A stretch of 64,000 bases of DNA, taken from NCBI RefSeq assembly GCF_020010905.1, contig NZ_JAGJBY010000001.1, forward strand, positions 1,818,001-1,882,000, given 5' to 3'. This DNA comes from Streptomyces acidiscabies. GTDB lineage: Bacteria; Actinomycetota; Actinomycetes; Streptomycetales; Streptomycetaceae. Positions 1-8,150 of this stretch are shown one piece after another; the stretch's first letter is position 1; each line of letters starts with the position of its first letter. The notes below the pieces were generated by a model that saw only the letters and a program-made list of their open reading frames with translations, had not been told where the DNA came from and did no database searches. Both the position numbers and the translations under genes were made by a program.

Positions 1-621
1 ATGGACGCCGTCGAGGGCGGGGCGCCCGGCTGGACGCCCCGGTTCGTCGACAAGCGGATCGGTGAGCGCGTCTACAAGGAGCTGCTCCGGTTCGTCATCG
101 AGATGCGGGACATGCCCTCGCACCCCGCGCGCGGCGCCCTCGACCGGTTCCTCTCCGACTTCGCTGCCGACCTCCAGTCCGACACGGACACCCGCGCGCG
201 GGTCGAGCGCCTCAAGACCGAGGTTCTCGGGCGGGGCGAGGTGCAGGACCTCATCGCGTCCGCGTGGACCGCCGTCCGCTCGATGATCGTCGCAGCGGCC
301 GAGGACGAGCGCAGTGAGCTGCGGCTGCGGGTGCGGGCCGCGTTGCTGTCGCTGGGCGCGCGGATGGCCGCCGAGCCGTCCGTCCAGGGGAAGGTGGACG
401 GGTGGGTCGAGGGGGCGGCCGTGCATGTGGTGACGACGTACCGGAAGGAGATCACGTCGCTGATCACGGACACGGTGGCCGGGTGGGACGCGGAGCACAC
501 GACTCGGAAGATCGAGGCGCATATCGGGCGGGATCTGCAGTTCATCCGGATCAATGGGACGGTGGTGGGGGCGTTGGCGGGGGTGCTGATTTATACGGTG
601 TCTCGGGCTTTGGGAGCCTGA
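1..621 (+). CDS. DUF445 family membrane-associated protein (C-terminal part)
   Basis: The 206 residues match the C-terminal half of the DUF445 family, whose members are normally around 400 residues, so the gene is probably cut by the window edge and the ATG at position 1 is likely an internal methionine. The visible part is mainly charged amphipathic helices and ends in one hydrophobic segment (about residues 183-203, VVGALAGVLIYTVSRAL), which would anchor it in the membrane. Function of the family is not established. It converges on the alginate-lyase-like gene with a 13-bp gap. I am fairly sure of the family and unsure of the true start. Confidence 0.75.
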   Translation: MDAVEGGAPGWTPRFVDKRIGERVYKELLRFVIEMRDMPSHPARGALDRFLSDFAADLQSDTDTRARVERLKTEVLGRGEVQDLIASAWTAVRSMIVAAAEDERSELRLRVRAALLSLGARMAAEPSVQGKVDGWVEGAAVHVVTTYRKEITSLITDTVAGWDAEHTTRKIEAHIGRDLQFIRINGTVVGALAGVLIYTVSRALGA

Positions 622-634
622 GGGGGCGCGGGGG

Positions 635-2206
635 TTACTGGGGGCGGCGGTGGGGGCGGTGGGGCTGGGACTCGGGCGGGGTCTGCTGGGGGTGGGCCTG
701 GGGCTGGAGCTCGCGGTTCCTGTTGCGGCGGCGTAGGAGGAGGAAGCCGGCGGCGAGGGTGGTGATGCCGGTGGCCGCTGCCCAGGGGGCGAGGTCGGTG
801 GGGCCGGTGGCGGCGAGGTCTTGGGTCTTGGGGTGGTCGGCGGTGGGGTTCGTGCCGGTGCCGGTGCCGGTGCCGGTGCTGGTGCTGGTGCTGGCGTCGG
901 CGTTCGGGCCGGGGGCGCCGCTCGCGCCGGGGGCAGGGTTCGTGGCGCCCGCTCCGGTTCCGGCGCCCGCTCCCGCGAGCCGCTGGTCCCGCGTCGCCTT
1001 GTCCCGGGTGAACGCCAGTGTCCCGAACCCCAGTTGGTCGTACCCGCCGCTGTTGGGGCCGTAGTCCCCGCCGCCGCCCTCGGGCGCGGACTTCGCGGCG
1101 ACCCGGGTGACGTACGAGGCGTCGAGGCCGCGCCGCTTGGTGTAGTGGTTCGCGATCATCGCCCACACAGGACGGGTCATGTTCGGGTCCACGGACGCCG
1201 CGGCGGACGCGGTCTCCCGCCCGGACCAGCCGCCGATCGCGCCCTTGCGGCGGGTGTTGGGCGTGTACGGGACCTGCTCGCCCAGGCACCACTTCGCGAC
1301 GTACTGCGCACCCTTCAGGAAACGGCTGTCGTCGTACCCGTACAGGTCGATGCCCTGGTTCCACGCCATCTCGCAGACCGTGCCCATCAGCCCGATCCCC
1401 AGCAGGGTGTGCCCCTGGTCGCGGCCGGCCTCCAGCCACTCGGCGAGGCCGTCCTCGCGCACGACGGGGATCGCGTTGCGCACCGCGCCGAGGCCGTCGC
1501 CGTTCTTGAAGTAGTCGACGGCGCGGGCGACTTGGGCCCTGTCGTCGCAGAAGATGCCGGTCGCCAGGACGCACGCGAGGGCGGTCAGGTCCCAGTTGGG
1601 CCAGTAGTTGGTGACGACCGCGTTGTTGTGGTGGAGCAGGAAGCTGTCGCTGATCGGCGCGAAGACCTCCATGAGCATCGTGCGGAAGCGGTCCAGCTTG
1701 AAGTCCGGGTGGTCGCGGACCAGTTCTGCGGCGTTCGCGGCCTGGTAGCCGTACAGGCCCGCCGCGAGGAATCGGTCGGCGGAGCCCTGGAGCGAAGTCA
1801 GCTTGCCGGACCAGGAGTTGAGGATCTTCACGGCGGTGTCGGCGTGCGCTTCGTCGCCGCTCACGTGGTACCGCAGGCCGTTCTGGTACGCCGCGTGCAG
1901 GTCGTTGTAGAGGATCGTGTAGTTCTGCGGGCTGCCCGCGCCCCGGTACACCGTCTGCTGGGGGCGGGGGTTCCAGCCGGTCTGCGCGTGGCGGTTGGCG
2001 GTGAGCTTTGCGTAACCGGCCGTGTACGGCGCCGAGTTGGCCTTCACCTTCGTGGCCATGCGGGTGAGGTCGGCGGCGGTGTGGAGGAGGCCGGGGTGGG
2101 CGTAGGCGGTGGGGGCGGCTGCGGCGGTTGTCGTCGGGAGGGCGAGGGCTGAGGCGGCTCCTGTGAGGGCGGTGGTCTTGAGGAGGGTGCGTCGGGTGAG
2201 GTGCAT
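635..2206 (-). CDS. exported alginate-lyase-family protein with LAXTG sorting signal
   Basis: A 523-residue protein starting at ATG 2206. It begins with a Tat-type signal (MHLTRRTLLK, then a hydrophobic stretch ending in an Ala-rich cleavage zone near residue 30). The middle, about residues 40-400, resembles the alginate lyase superfamily fold, including an NxxxTNYWPNW-type stretch and a WSGRE segment. The substrate is therefore probably an acidic polysaccharide, but this is inference. A low-complexity Gly/Thr/Ala/Pro linker (nucleotides about 850-1000, including TGTGTG) leads to LAATG, a hydrophobic segment and an RRR tail. LAXTG is the signal read by class E sortases, and such a sortase lies at 32585. 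The enzyme is likely fixed to peptidoglycan. Confidence 0.82.
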   Translation of the reverse strand: MHLTRRTLLKTTALTGAASALALPTTTAAAAPTAYAHPGLLHTAADLTRMATKVKANSAPYTAGYAKLTANRHAQTGWNPRPQQTVYRGAGSPQNYTILYNDLHAAYQNGLRYHVSGDEAHADTAVKILNSWSGKLTSLQGSADRFLAAGLYGYQAANAAELVRDHPDFKLDRFRTMLMEVFAPISDSFLLHHNNAVVTNYWPNWDLTALACVLATGIFCDDRAQVARAVDYFKNGDGLGAVRNAIPVVREDGLAEWLEAGRDQGHTLLGIGLMGTVCEMAWNQGIDLYGYDDSRFLKGAQYVAKWCLGEQVPYTPNTRRKGAIGGWSGRETASAAASVDPNMTRPVWAMIANHYTKRRGLDASYVTRVAAKSAPEGGGGDYGPNSGGYDQLGFGTLAFTRDKATRDQRLAGAGAGTGAGATNPAPGASGAPGPNADASTSTSTGTGTGTGTNPTADHPKTQDLAATGPTDLAPWAAATGITTLAAGFLLLRRRNRNRELQPQAHPQQTPPESQPHRPHRRPQ

Positions 2207-2297
2207 GTGGTGGAGACGGGGTGGGGGTGGGGGCGATAACGAAAAGTGGGGTAACCGGTTGCAGGGGTTTTCTGCCGTGGGGTCTCGGAGGGGGTGT

Positions 2298-2337
2298 CGC
2301 CATGGCGAGAATCCGTTGAACCATGTCAATCCCGCCA
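2298..2337 (+). promoter_or_regulatory. promoter/operator element, copy 1 (upstream of membrane protein)
   Basis: CGCCATGGCGAGAA at 2298-2311, then 17 unrelated bases, then ATCCCGCCA at 2329-2337. The same two blocks with exactly the same 17-bp spacing occur at 2841-2880 upstream of the AraC-type regulator. The 14-bp block contains the palindrome CGCCATGGCG. Conserved blocks with diverged filling are what a regulator site plus core promoter looks like. The ATG of the membrane protein lies 38 bp further on. Confidence 0.6.
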
Positions 2338-2374
2338 CTTCTCCAAGATCCCTGCCTGCTCCTACCGTCGCCCC

Positions 2375-2824
2375 ATGACCAAGTTCCTCCTCTCCCTGCA
2401 CGTCCTCGCCGCGATCATCGCCGTCGGCCCGGTCACGGTCGCCGCCAGCATGTTCCCGCCCGCCGCACGCAAGGCGCTGGCCGCGCCGGAGGACGAACGG
2501 GCGGGGGCCTCCGTACGGCTGCTGCACCGCATCTGCCAGGTGTACGCCGCGGTCGGCGTCGCCGTACCGGTCCTCGGGTTCGCCACGGCGAGCGCGATGG
2601 GGGTGATGGGTGATATGTGGCTGATCGTGTCGACGGCACTGACGGTCGCCGCTGCGCTCGTCCTCGTCGTCCTGGTGCTGCCCCGGCAGGAGGTCCTCGT
2701 GGAGGGCGGCGGGAATCAGCGGACGACTGTCCAACTCGGCATGTTCACGGGGGTGTTCAACCTGTTGTGGGCGACGGTGACGGTGCTGATGATCGTGCGG
2801 CCGGGGTCGACGACGGGGGCGTGA
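2375..2824 (+). CDS. small integral membrane protein (DUF2269-like)
   Basis: 149 residues, ATG at 2375. Four hydrophobic segments are apparent (about residues 3-22, 50-70, 78-100 and 120-140), with a short charged loop (PEDERAG) after the first. The layout and the N-terminal FLLSLHVLAAIIAVGP resemble DUF2269-type membrane proteins; the function is unknown. It precedes the GlxA-type regulator by 55 bp and carries the same 40-bp promoter element, so the two are probably co-regulated by that regulator. Confidence 0.7.
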   Translation: MTKFLLSLHVLAAIIAVGPVTVAASMFPPAARKALAAPEDERAGASVRLLHRICQVYAAVGVAVPVLGFATASAMGVMGDMWLIVSTALTVAAALVLVVLVLPRQEVLVEGGGNQRTTVQLGMFTGVFNLLWATVTVLMIVRPGSTTGA

Positions 2825-2840
2825 GGTGTGGCGGGGTGCG

Positions 2841-2880
2841 CGCCATGGCGAGAACTCAGCGGCCACGTACGATCCCGCCA
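2841..2880 (+). promoter_or_regulatory. promoter/operator element, copy 2 (own promoter of GlxA-type regulator)
   Basis: Second copy of the bipartite element: CGCCATGGCGAGAA at 2841-2854 and ATCCCGCCA at 2872-2880, 17 bp apart. A TACGAT hexamer (2868-2873) fits a -10 box and lies only 6 bp before the ATG at 2880, so the transcript may be leaderless. Its position suggests autoregulation. Confidence 0.6.
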
Positions 2881-3857
2881 TGCATACCGTTGCCGTGCTC
2901 GCTCTCGACGGAGTCATCCCCTACGACCTCTCCCTCCCGATCGACACCTTCGGCTGGGCCCGGCTGCCGGACGGCCGTTCGCCGTACGACGTGAAGGTGT
3001 GCGGCGTACGGGCGGGGGAGGACGTGCGTGCCGGCATGAGATCGTCGGCGTTCACGCTGCGACCCCCGTACGGCCTGGAACTCCTAGCCGAGGCGGACAC
3101 GATCATCCTCCCCGGCGTGGACGAACCCCCGACGCAACTCCCGCCGGGAGTCACGGAGGCACTGCGCGACGCGGCAGCGAACGGCACGCGGATCGCGTCG
3201 GTCTGCGTGGGCGCGTTCCTGTTCGCGGCGACCGGTCTCCTGGACGGCCTGCGCGCGACGACCCACTGGATCGCGGCGTCCGACCTGGCGGCCCGCTACC
3301 CCCAAGTCGACGTGGATCCCGAGGTGTTGTACGTCGACAACGGCCAGTTTCTGACGTCGGCCGGAGCTGCCGCGGCGATGGACATGTGCCTCCACATGGT
3401 CCGCACGGACCACGGCTCGGCCGTCGCCGCGCACACGGCCCGCATGTGCGTCACACCCCTCGAACGCGAGGGCGGCCAGGCCCAGTTCATCGTCCACGAC
3501 CTGCCTCCGGCACCGTCGGGCGCCGCCCTGGAACCCCTGCTGGAGTGGCTGGAGGCGGAGTGCGCAAGGGACTTGACGCTGGACCAGATCGCGGCGCGGG
3601 CCGACATGAGCACCCGAACCCTCAACCGCCGCTTCCGAGAACAGACCGGCACGACGCCGCTGCGCTGGCTGCACCGGGCGCGGGTACGGCGGGCCCAGTA
3701 CCTCCTGGAGACGACCTCGCACCCGGTCGAACGGATCGCGACACAGGTCGGTTTCGGATCACCGACGGCGTTCCGGGAACGGTTCCGGAGCGTGGTGGGG
3801 ACGAGCCCGCAGGGGTATCGGCGGGCGTTTCGGGGTGAGGGGGCCGGGGTGGGGTGA
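2880..3857 (+). CDS. GlxA family transcriptional regulator (DJ-1/PfpI-like domain plus AraC HTH)
   Basis: 325 residues from ATG 2880. Residues about 1-170 form a class I glutamine-amidotransferase-like (DJ-1/PfpI) domain with the nucleophile-elbow motif SVCVGAF. Residues about 215-315 form an AraC/XylS double helix-turn-helix (LTLDQIAARADMSTRTLNRRF, then VERIATQVGFGSPTAFRERF). GlxA-type proteins are DNA-binding regulators whose amidotransferase-like domain is thought to sense a ligand. The likely targets are its own promoter and the preceding membrane protein gene, both marked by the same 40-bp element. Two additional in-frame starts upstream are less likely because they lie before the promoter-like hexamer. 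Confidence 0.88.
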   Translation: MHTVAVLALDGVIPYDLSLPIDTFGWARLPDGRSPYDVKVCGVRAGEDVRAGMRSSAFTLRPPYGLELLAEADTIILPGVDEPPTQLPPGVTEALRDAAANGTRIASVCVGAFLFAATGLLDGLRATTHWIAASDLAARYPQVDVDPEVLYVDNGQFLTSAGAAAAMDMCLHMVRTDHGSAVAAHTARMCVTPLEREGGQAQFIVHDLPPAPSGAALEPLLEWLEAECARDLTLDQIAARADMSTRTLNRRFREQTGTTPLRWLHRARVRRAQYLLETTSHPVERIATQVGFGSPTAFRERFRSVVGTSPQGYRRAFRGEGAGVG

Positions 3858-3933
3858 GGGGTATGACGGGGCTACGTCTCGGCGCCGGGTGGGTGGTGGT
3901 GGGGGGAGGGCTGCGGTCGTACCCCCCGCAGGA

Positions 3934-4150
3934 GTAGCTCCAGAGGGTGACCGCGCCTCTACGCCTGCCGGGCTAACTCTGAGGTATGGCGAGGCTGGTA
4001 CCTCTGCGGAGGTAGCTCTGAGGTATGACGCCGCCGGTACCCCACCGGGCTAGCTCCGAAGTATGACCGCCCCGCCCCCCCCTCGTCGAGGTAGTCCCGG
4101 AGTACGACCGCACCCATACACCCACCGAGCTAGCCCCGAAGTACGACGCC
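3934..4150. repeat. array of six degenerate ~39-bp repeats
   Basis: A 21-base core of the form (G/C)TAGCTCYGARGTAYGAC plus SGC begins at 3934, 3973, 4012, 4050, 4091 and 4130, giving steps of 39, 39, 38, 41 and 39 bp. The 17-20 bases between cores are C-rich and vary. The gap 3858-4154 holds no convincing gene. The array lies between the convergent regulator and small membrane protein genes. Single relatives of the core (ACTCTSAGGTA) occur at other gene ends in the window. Confidence 0.7.
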
Positions 4151-4154
4151 GCCC

Positions 4155-4460
4155 TCAATCCCCCTTGCGGTCCACGACCGCCCACGACGCGAGCCCCACA
4201 ACCCCCGCGACCCCGAACACCGACGGCCAGGCCCCGACCTTCTTCGCCAGCGGATGCGACCCGGCGAACGCGGCGAGGTACGCGACCCCGAGCGCCCCCG
4301 CGGCCTTCCCGCCGGCCCGCTCCTTCCACTGCCAGGCGGCAGCGGCCCCCGCACCGGCGAGCACGACCCCGCCGAGCTGGCGCTTCCTGGTCCAGCGGGC
4401 GACACCGTACCCACCGACGAGCCCACCGGCGGCGATGAGCGAGCTGGGAACCTTGGCCAT
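4155..4460 (-). CDS. small hypothetical membrane protein
   Basis: 101 residues from ATG 4460 with an AGGAGG ribosome site 6 bp upstream. It is rich in Gly and Ala, with three hydrophobic segments separated by short basic stretches (ARWTRKRQ, WKERAGGK) and a basic end (VVDRKGD). No known domain is recognised. It is divergent from the DUF2267 gene, with a 156-bp shared promoter region. Small membrane proteins of this kind are common and uncharacterised in Streptomyces. Confidence 0.65.
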   Translation of the reverse strand: MAKVPSSLIAAGGLVGGYGVARWTRKRQLGGVVLAGAGAAAAWQWKERAGGKAAGALGVAYLAAFAGSHPLAKKVGAWPSVFGVAGVVGLASWAVVDRKGD

Positions 4461-4616
4461 GAGATACCTCCTGGGAGTTATCCCCGAGGCTAACCCCGCA
4501 GGGCGATACACCCCCGAACCTGAGCCCACCCCTGTCAACTTCACAGGTGTCACCCCTGGAAAACGGGGCAGGAGCGGAAGACGGGGCACAGAGCGAACCC
4601 GAGCGGAAACGAGAAC

Positions 4617-5108
4617 ATGACGACGACGGAGCCTCACCCGGCCGACCCGAAGCAGACCAAGGACACCTCGGGGAGGGCGATCCCGTCACCGAGACACTCC
4701 CTGATCCGCACCCCGGAGCCCTGGCCCCACCTGGTGGCGAGGGTGAAGAGAACGGGCCAGTACCTGACGACGGCGGAAGCGGAGAAGATCACCCGCACCA
4801 CCCTGACGACCCTGGCCCCACTCCTCCCCGCCCCGGAACGCACGGCCCTGACCCGCACCCTCCCTCCGGAGGCGGCCACCCTCCTCGCGGCCCCACCCCA
4901 ACCCCCGTACGGAGCGGCGGAGTTCGTGACGAAGGTGGCCGCACGCCTGGACAACACCACCCCGGACACGGCCCGTTGGCACGTGACATCGGTCCTGACC
5001 GCCCTCGCCCACTACGCGGGCCCCACGGTGACCAACCGCATCGTCGCCCAACTCCCGCAGGGCTACGCGCTGTTGTTCGGCAGGGCGGAACTGATGCGAA
5101 AGCCCTAA
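4617..5108 (+). CDS. DUF2267-domain protein
   Basis: 163 residues, ATG at 4617. The C-terminal two thirds (about residues 40-155) match the DUF2267 pattern: an all-helical domain with GAAEFVTKVAARL and a closing QLPQGYALLFGRAE. The N-terminal 30 residues are Pro/Thr-rich and probably disordered. Function unknown. It precedes the interrupted hydrolase gene by 47 bp and may be transcribed with it. Confidence 0.7.
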   Translation: MTTTEPHPADPKQTKDTSGRAIPSPRHSLIRTPEPWPHLVARVKRTGQYLTTAEAEKITRTTLTTLAPLLPAPERTALTRTLPPEAATLLAAPPQPPYGAAEFVTKVAARLDNTTPDTARWHVTSVLTALAHYAGPTVTNRIVAQLPQGYALLFGRAELMRKP

Positions 5109-5155
5109 GGAAAACCAGAAGGCGGGGGCACCCCCCAAACCAGCAGAATCCCTCC

Positions 5156-5660
5156 ATGCCTCCACCCCCGCCTTCCTTCCTCCACACCCCCACCGGCACC
5201 AGACTCGCCTACCGGGACGAACACCCCCAACACCCCAAGCAGGTCCCCCCGTTCCTCCTCCTGCACGGCCTGGCGGGCCACATGGGCGAATGGAACGACC
5301 TGACAACCCGCCTCCTCACGGCAGGCCACCGAGTCATCCGCTACGACGCGGCAGGCCACGGTGCCAGCACCCGCACCCCACCGGACATGTCCCGCAAGGC
5401 GGCAGCGGCCGACGCAACAACTCTCCTCACCTCCCTGAACGCACCCCCAGCCATCCTCCTGGGTCAATCCCTGGGCGGCGTGACAGCCCTACTCACCGCA
5501 GCAACCCACCCCACCCTGGCCCACTCCCTGATCCTCGTAGAGGCAGGCCCCGCACAGGCCACCCCCGACCTCCCCGACAACATCGCGACCTGGCTGGCCA
5601 GTTGGCCGACCCCCTTCCCCTCATACCAGTCAGCAGTAACCTTCTTCGGCCACAAAGCGT
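5156..5660 (+). pseudogene. alpha/beta hydrolase, 5' fragment (interrupted by a TnpB element)
   Basis: From ATG 5156 the frame gives an alpha/beta-hydrolase N-terminus: LLLHGLAGHMGEW (oxyanion region), RYDAAGHGAS, and the nucleophile elbow GQSLGGV. The similarity stops after SAVTFFG near 5655, where the frame runs into element DNA and ends at 5695. The missing C-terminal third, including the catalytic His, continues near 7850-8150. The gene is therefore split by an insertion of about 2.2 kb and is not expected to give an active enzyme. Confidence 0.85.
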
Positions 5661-5666
5661 CTCTGA

Positions 5667-7680
5667 TCAGCTTGGCGATCGTGTGTGATCCGTGAGGTGC
5701 GGGATCGGTTGGATCGTTTCCCATCGTGGTGGAGATGCGTGGGCGTGGAGGTGGAAGCCGGCGCCCAGTGCTGCTCCGCGTGGCCGGTGTCGGCCGGTGG
5801 TGGGTGTGCTGGTCGTGTTCACGTTCTGGTGCCGGTGGGCTGCGCGGGGCAGCCGGTGCCGGTCCGTTGGTGCGTGTCCCTCCGGACGCTTGCCCGCCGG
5901 ACCTGTGGGTCTGGTGGGGGAGGGTGCCCTGCGTCGCCGGGGCGCGGGGCGTGTAGTCCGAGGCCGGGTGGGTCCGGTCTTCGACCGGTCCTTCCGGCTG
6001 GTTGTGGGTGTGGTCGGGGTGACCACGGCTCTGGTTTCGAGGCTGTCGGCCACCGACCGGATGGCCATCGCGCCGCTGGTGCGGTCCGCCACGGTTCTGG
6101 TCTGGTGGGTGAGGCCGCGTGCGGCGATGCGCCGCCAGGCCCCGTGGTCGCGGTCGCCCTGCCAGCCGCAGCCGGCGCGGTCGGGGCACAGGGCCCATTT
6201 CCAGCCCGCGGTGGTGGGCCGGTCGGGGGCCTTGCGGTGCCGCAGCGGGGCCAGGCAGCGCGGACACAGTCGGGAGGTGTTGCGTGCGGGGACGGTGACG
6301 ACGGCGATACCCGCCTCGGCGGCAACGTGCCGCATCCGGTCGGTGATCCGGCCGCGTATCTGCTGGGAGAGGCGGGTGTTCAGGGTGCGGCCCATGCCCC
6401 GGGCTTCCATGGACCGCAGGTCCTCGACGTAGATGACGCTCGCTCCGGCGGCGACCGCCTGGTCCACCGTCCAGCGGGCCGCCGACCACGCCAGGGCGTC
6501 ATTGAGGCGGGTGCGGCGGTTGGAGACGTGCCCGATCTCGTCGGCCAGAACCTGGTGGCGGGCGGCCAGCGGATGCCGCTCCTCACCGCCGGTCAGCCGC
6601 AGATACTGATCGGCCTTGGTGTGCAGCTGCTCGGACAGGCGGCGCAGCCGGTGCTGCTTCGCGAGGACTCCGGCGGCCCGGAACTGGCCACCCCCCCGCG
6701 CCGAGTTCGGTGATCCGGCCGTCCTGGTGGAGGCGTACCGCCCCGGCGGACAGGAGCGTGTTCAGGCCCCAGTCCACACCGAGGGCGATGGTGTGGCCGG
6801 TGTGGGCGGTCTTCGGCACGGTGTGGGTGTAGGCGAGGTCGGCGCGCACCCGGCCCTGGTGGGGGCGCAGGGTGGGCAGGTGCAGGACCGCACCGGCCGG
6901 GACGGTCGGCGGCAGCGCGATCGGGCAGGCCACCCACGTCCAGTCCCGGTACGACACGGGGTCGGGGCGGGTGGGGAGTTGCAGCCGGAGCAGGGCACGG
7001 CCGGGTTCGTCGGCGCGTTCGATGGTGGCCTGCTGGCCGTCGCACGCGGACAGCAGCAGCATGCGCGCCGCCCGGGGCGGGGGTTCGAGATTGAACACGT
7101 CCGCCGGAAGCCGCCCGTTCTCGCGGGCGAAGGCCTGGATCTGGCGGGTACGGGAGGCGATCACGCCGGACGGCAGGGATCGGCCGCCGGGCACCGCATC
7201 GCGTACCGCATCCCACTCGGCCGCCGTACGCCGGGCCGGATCGGCAGGCCAGGCGGCCAGAACCCCGGCGGTCAGAGCGGCACGCCATGCCGCCGACCGC
7301 AACACCCGCCCGGCCTGCTCCTGAACCATCCTCACGATCCGGTCATTGACCCGCACACCCCCCGCCACGGAAGCGCTCCATCCCAGGCGGCGCAACGCCA
7401 TCCACGCGTTCGACGGCAGCCCCCGGCCCCCGGCATCCACCCCCGATGCCAAAGCCTCCACGTCGGCGGCGTTCCAGTGCTCCGCCAGCAGCCCGGCAAC
7501 CATCCCGGACACCAGCCCCGCACACCACCCCACCCGCTCAGCGACCACTGAAGCCGTCAGGAACTCACCGCTCTCCTCGTCCACCCCACCACGCAACATC
7601 CCACGCGCACACGCGGTACGAGCCGCCTCCCCCTCACCGACCGGCAGCTTCCGGCTCACCCCGCACCCCCCTTCCCGCAT
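5667..7680 (-). pseudogene. tnpB-like RNA-guided nuclease gene, frameshifted
   Basis: Two overlapping minus frames together encode a TnpB/OrfB-like protein. Frame 1 (7680 to about 6690) has a long N-terminal region and the RuvC-I motif GVDWGLN. Frame 2 (about 6690 to 5667) has the RuvC-II motif VEDLRSM, a zinc-finger CPRC / CPDRAGC pair and the RuvC-III region GDRDHGAW. They are joined at a run of seven G (C7 at 6691-6697 on the plus strand). With six G the reading continues as ELGAGGGQFRAAGVLAKQHRL and gives one protein of 670 residues. All catalytic motifs survive, so this may be a recent mutation, a sequencing slip, or a slippage-regulated gene. GTG 7659 is an alternative start. Confidence 0.8.
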
Positions 7681-7845
7681 GGTCCTGTCATCCGATCAAC
7701 GACAGTCCCACGGAAAGGTCACGCATTCGATCCAGGAACTTCTGTACGACACGGACACGGGCACCGGCCACAGAACACGGCACCACCCGGACAAGACATC
7801 ACCACGGATCCTTAAGGAAACAGATGAGCCTGGGCAGACAGCCTG
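7681..7845. other. element end region upstream of tnpB, no gene
   Basis: About 165 bp between the tnpB start and the return of hydrolase coding sequence. It should contain the left end and promoter of the element. A CCTTAAGG palindrome sits at about 7810-7817, and the region is visibly less GC-rich than its surroundings. No coding sequence is supported. Confidence 0.4.
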
Positions 7846-8150
7846 ACGTGGCACCCGGACGGCACAGGCCACCCCCGCATACCCCCCGAACAATGCTCGC
7901 GGCAACCCACGACCTGACCACTCACGACCACTGGCCGGAATGGTCCCAACTCCACTGCCCCACCCTGGTGGTTCGAGGAGCCCAGGGCACCATGCCGGCA
8001 TCCGAGCCCCTCGAAATGCAGGCCCGCCGCCCCGACATCACCCACCTGACAACCATCCCGAACGCCGGCCACGACGTTCACTTGGACCGCCCGAACGAGC
8101 TGTACGAGACGGTGGCGGAGTTCGTTAGCCGGCCTCGCTCCAGCGCGTGA
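7846..8150 (+). pseudogene. alpha/beta hydrolase, 3' fragment
   Basis: From the segment TMLAATHDL to the stop at 8150 the frame matches a hydrolase C-terminus: CPTLVVRGAQG and, near the end, NAGHDVHLDRP, which carries the catalytic His. Just upstream, a different frame reads WHPDGTGHPRIPP, also hydrolase-like, and the two frames meet in a run of six C (about 7881-7886). A one-base deletion may therefore add to the damage. The 3' end overlaps the end of the convergent DUF5753 gene by 26 bp. Confidence 0.75.

Larger units (their letters stand above)
5655..7845 (-). mobile_element. IS200/IS605-type element carrying only a tnpB-like gene
   Basis: About 2.2 kb of inserted DNA between two halves of a hydrolase gene. 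The only coding content is a tnpB-like gene on the minus strand; no TnpA (Y1 transposase) or serine recombinase is seen, so it is a tnpB-only (IS1341-like) element. The exact ends cannot be fixed by eye. The left junction lies near 5655, just after hydrolase residues VTFFG. The right junction lies near 7830-7850. No terminal inverted repeat or target duplication is evident, as expected for this superfamily. Confidence 0.7.

Noticed and set aside
850..905. GGTGCC/GGTGCT tandem repeat as a regulatory element
   Set aside because: It lies inside the lyase gene and simply encodes the Thr-Gly linker before the sorting signal.
3934..4150. Evenly spaced repeats that could suggest a CRISPR array
   Set aside because: Cores differ from each other at many positions, gaps are similar C-rich sequence rather than unique spacers, and no cas gene is nearby.
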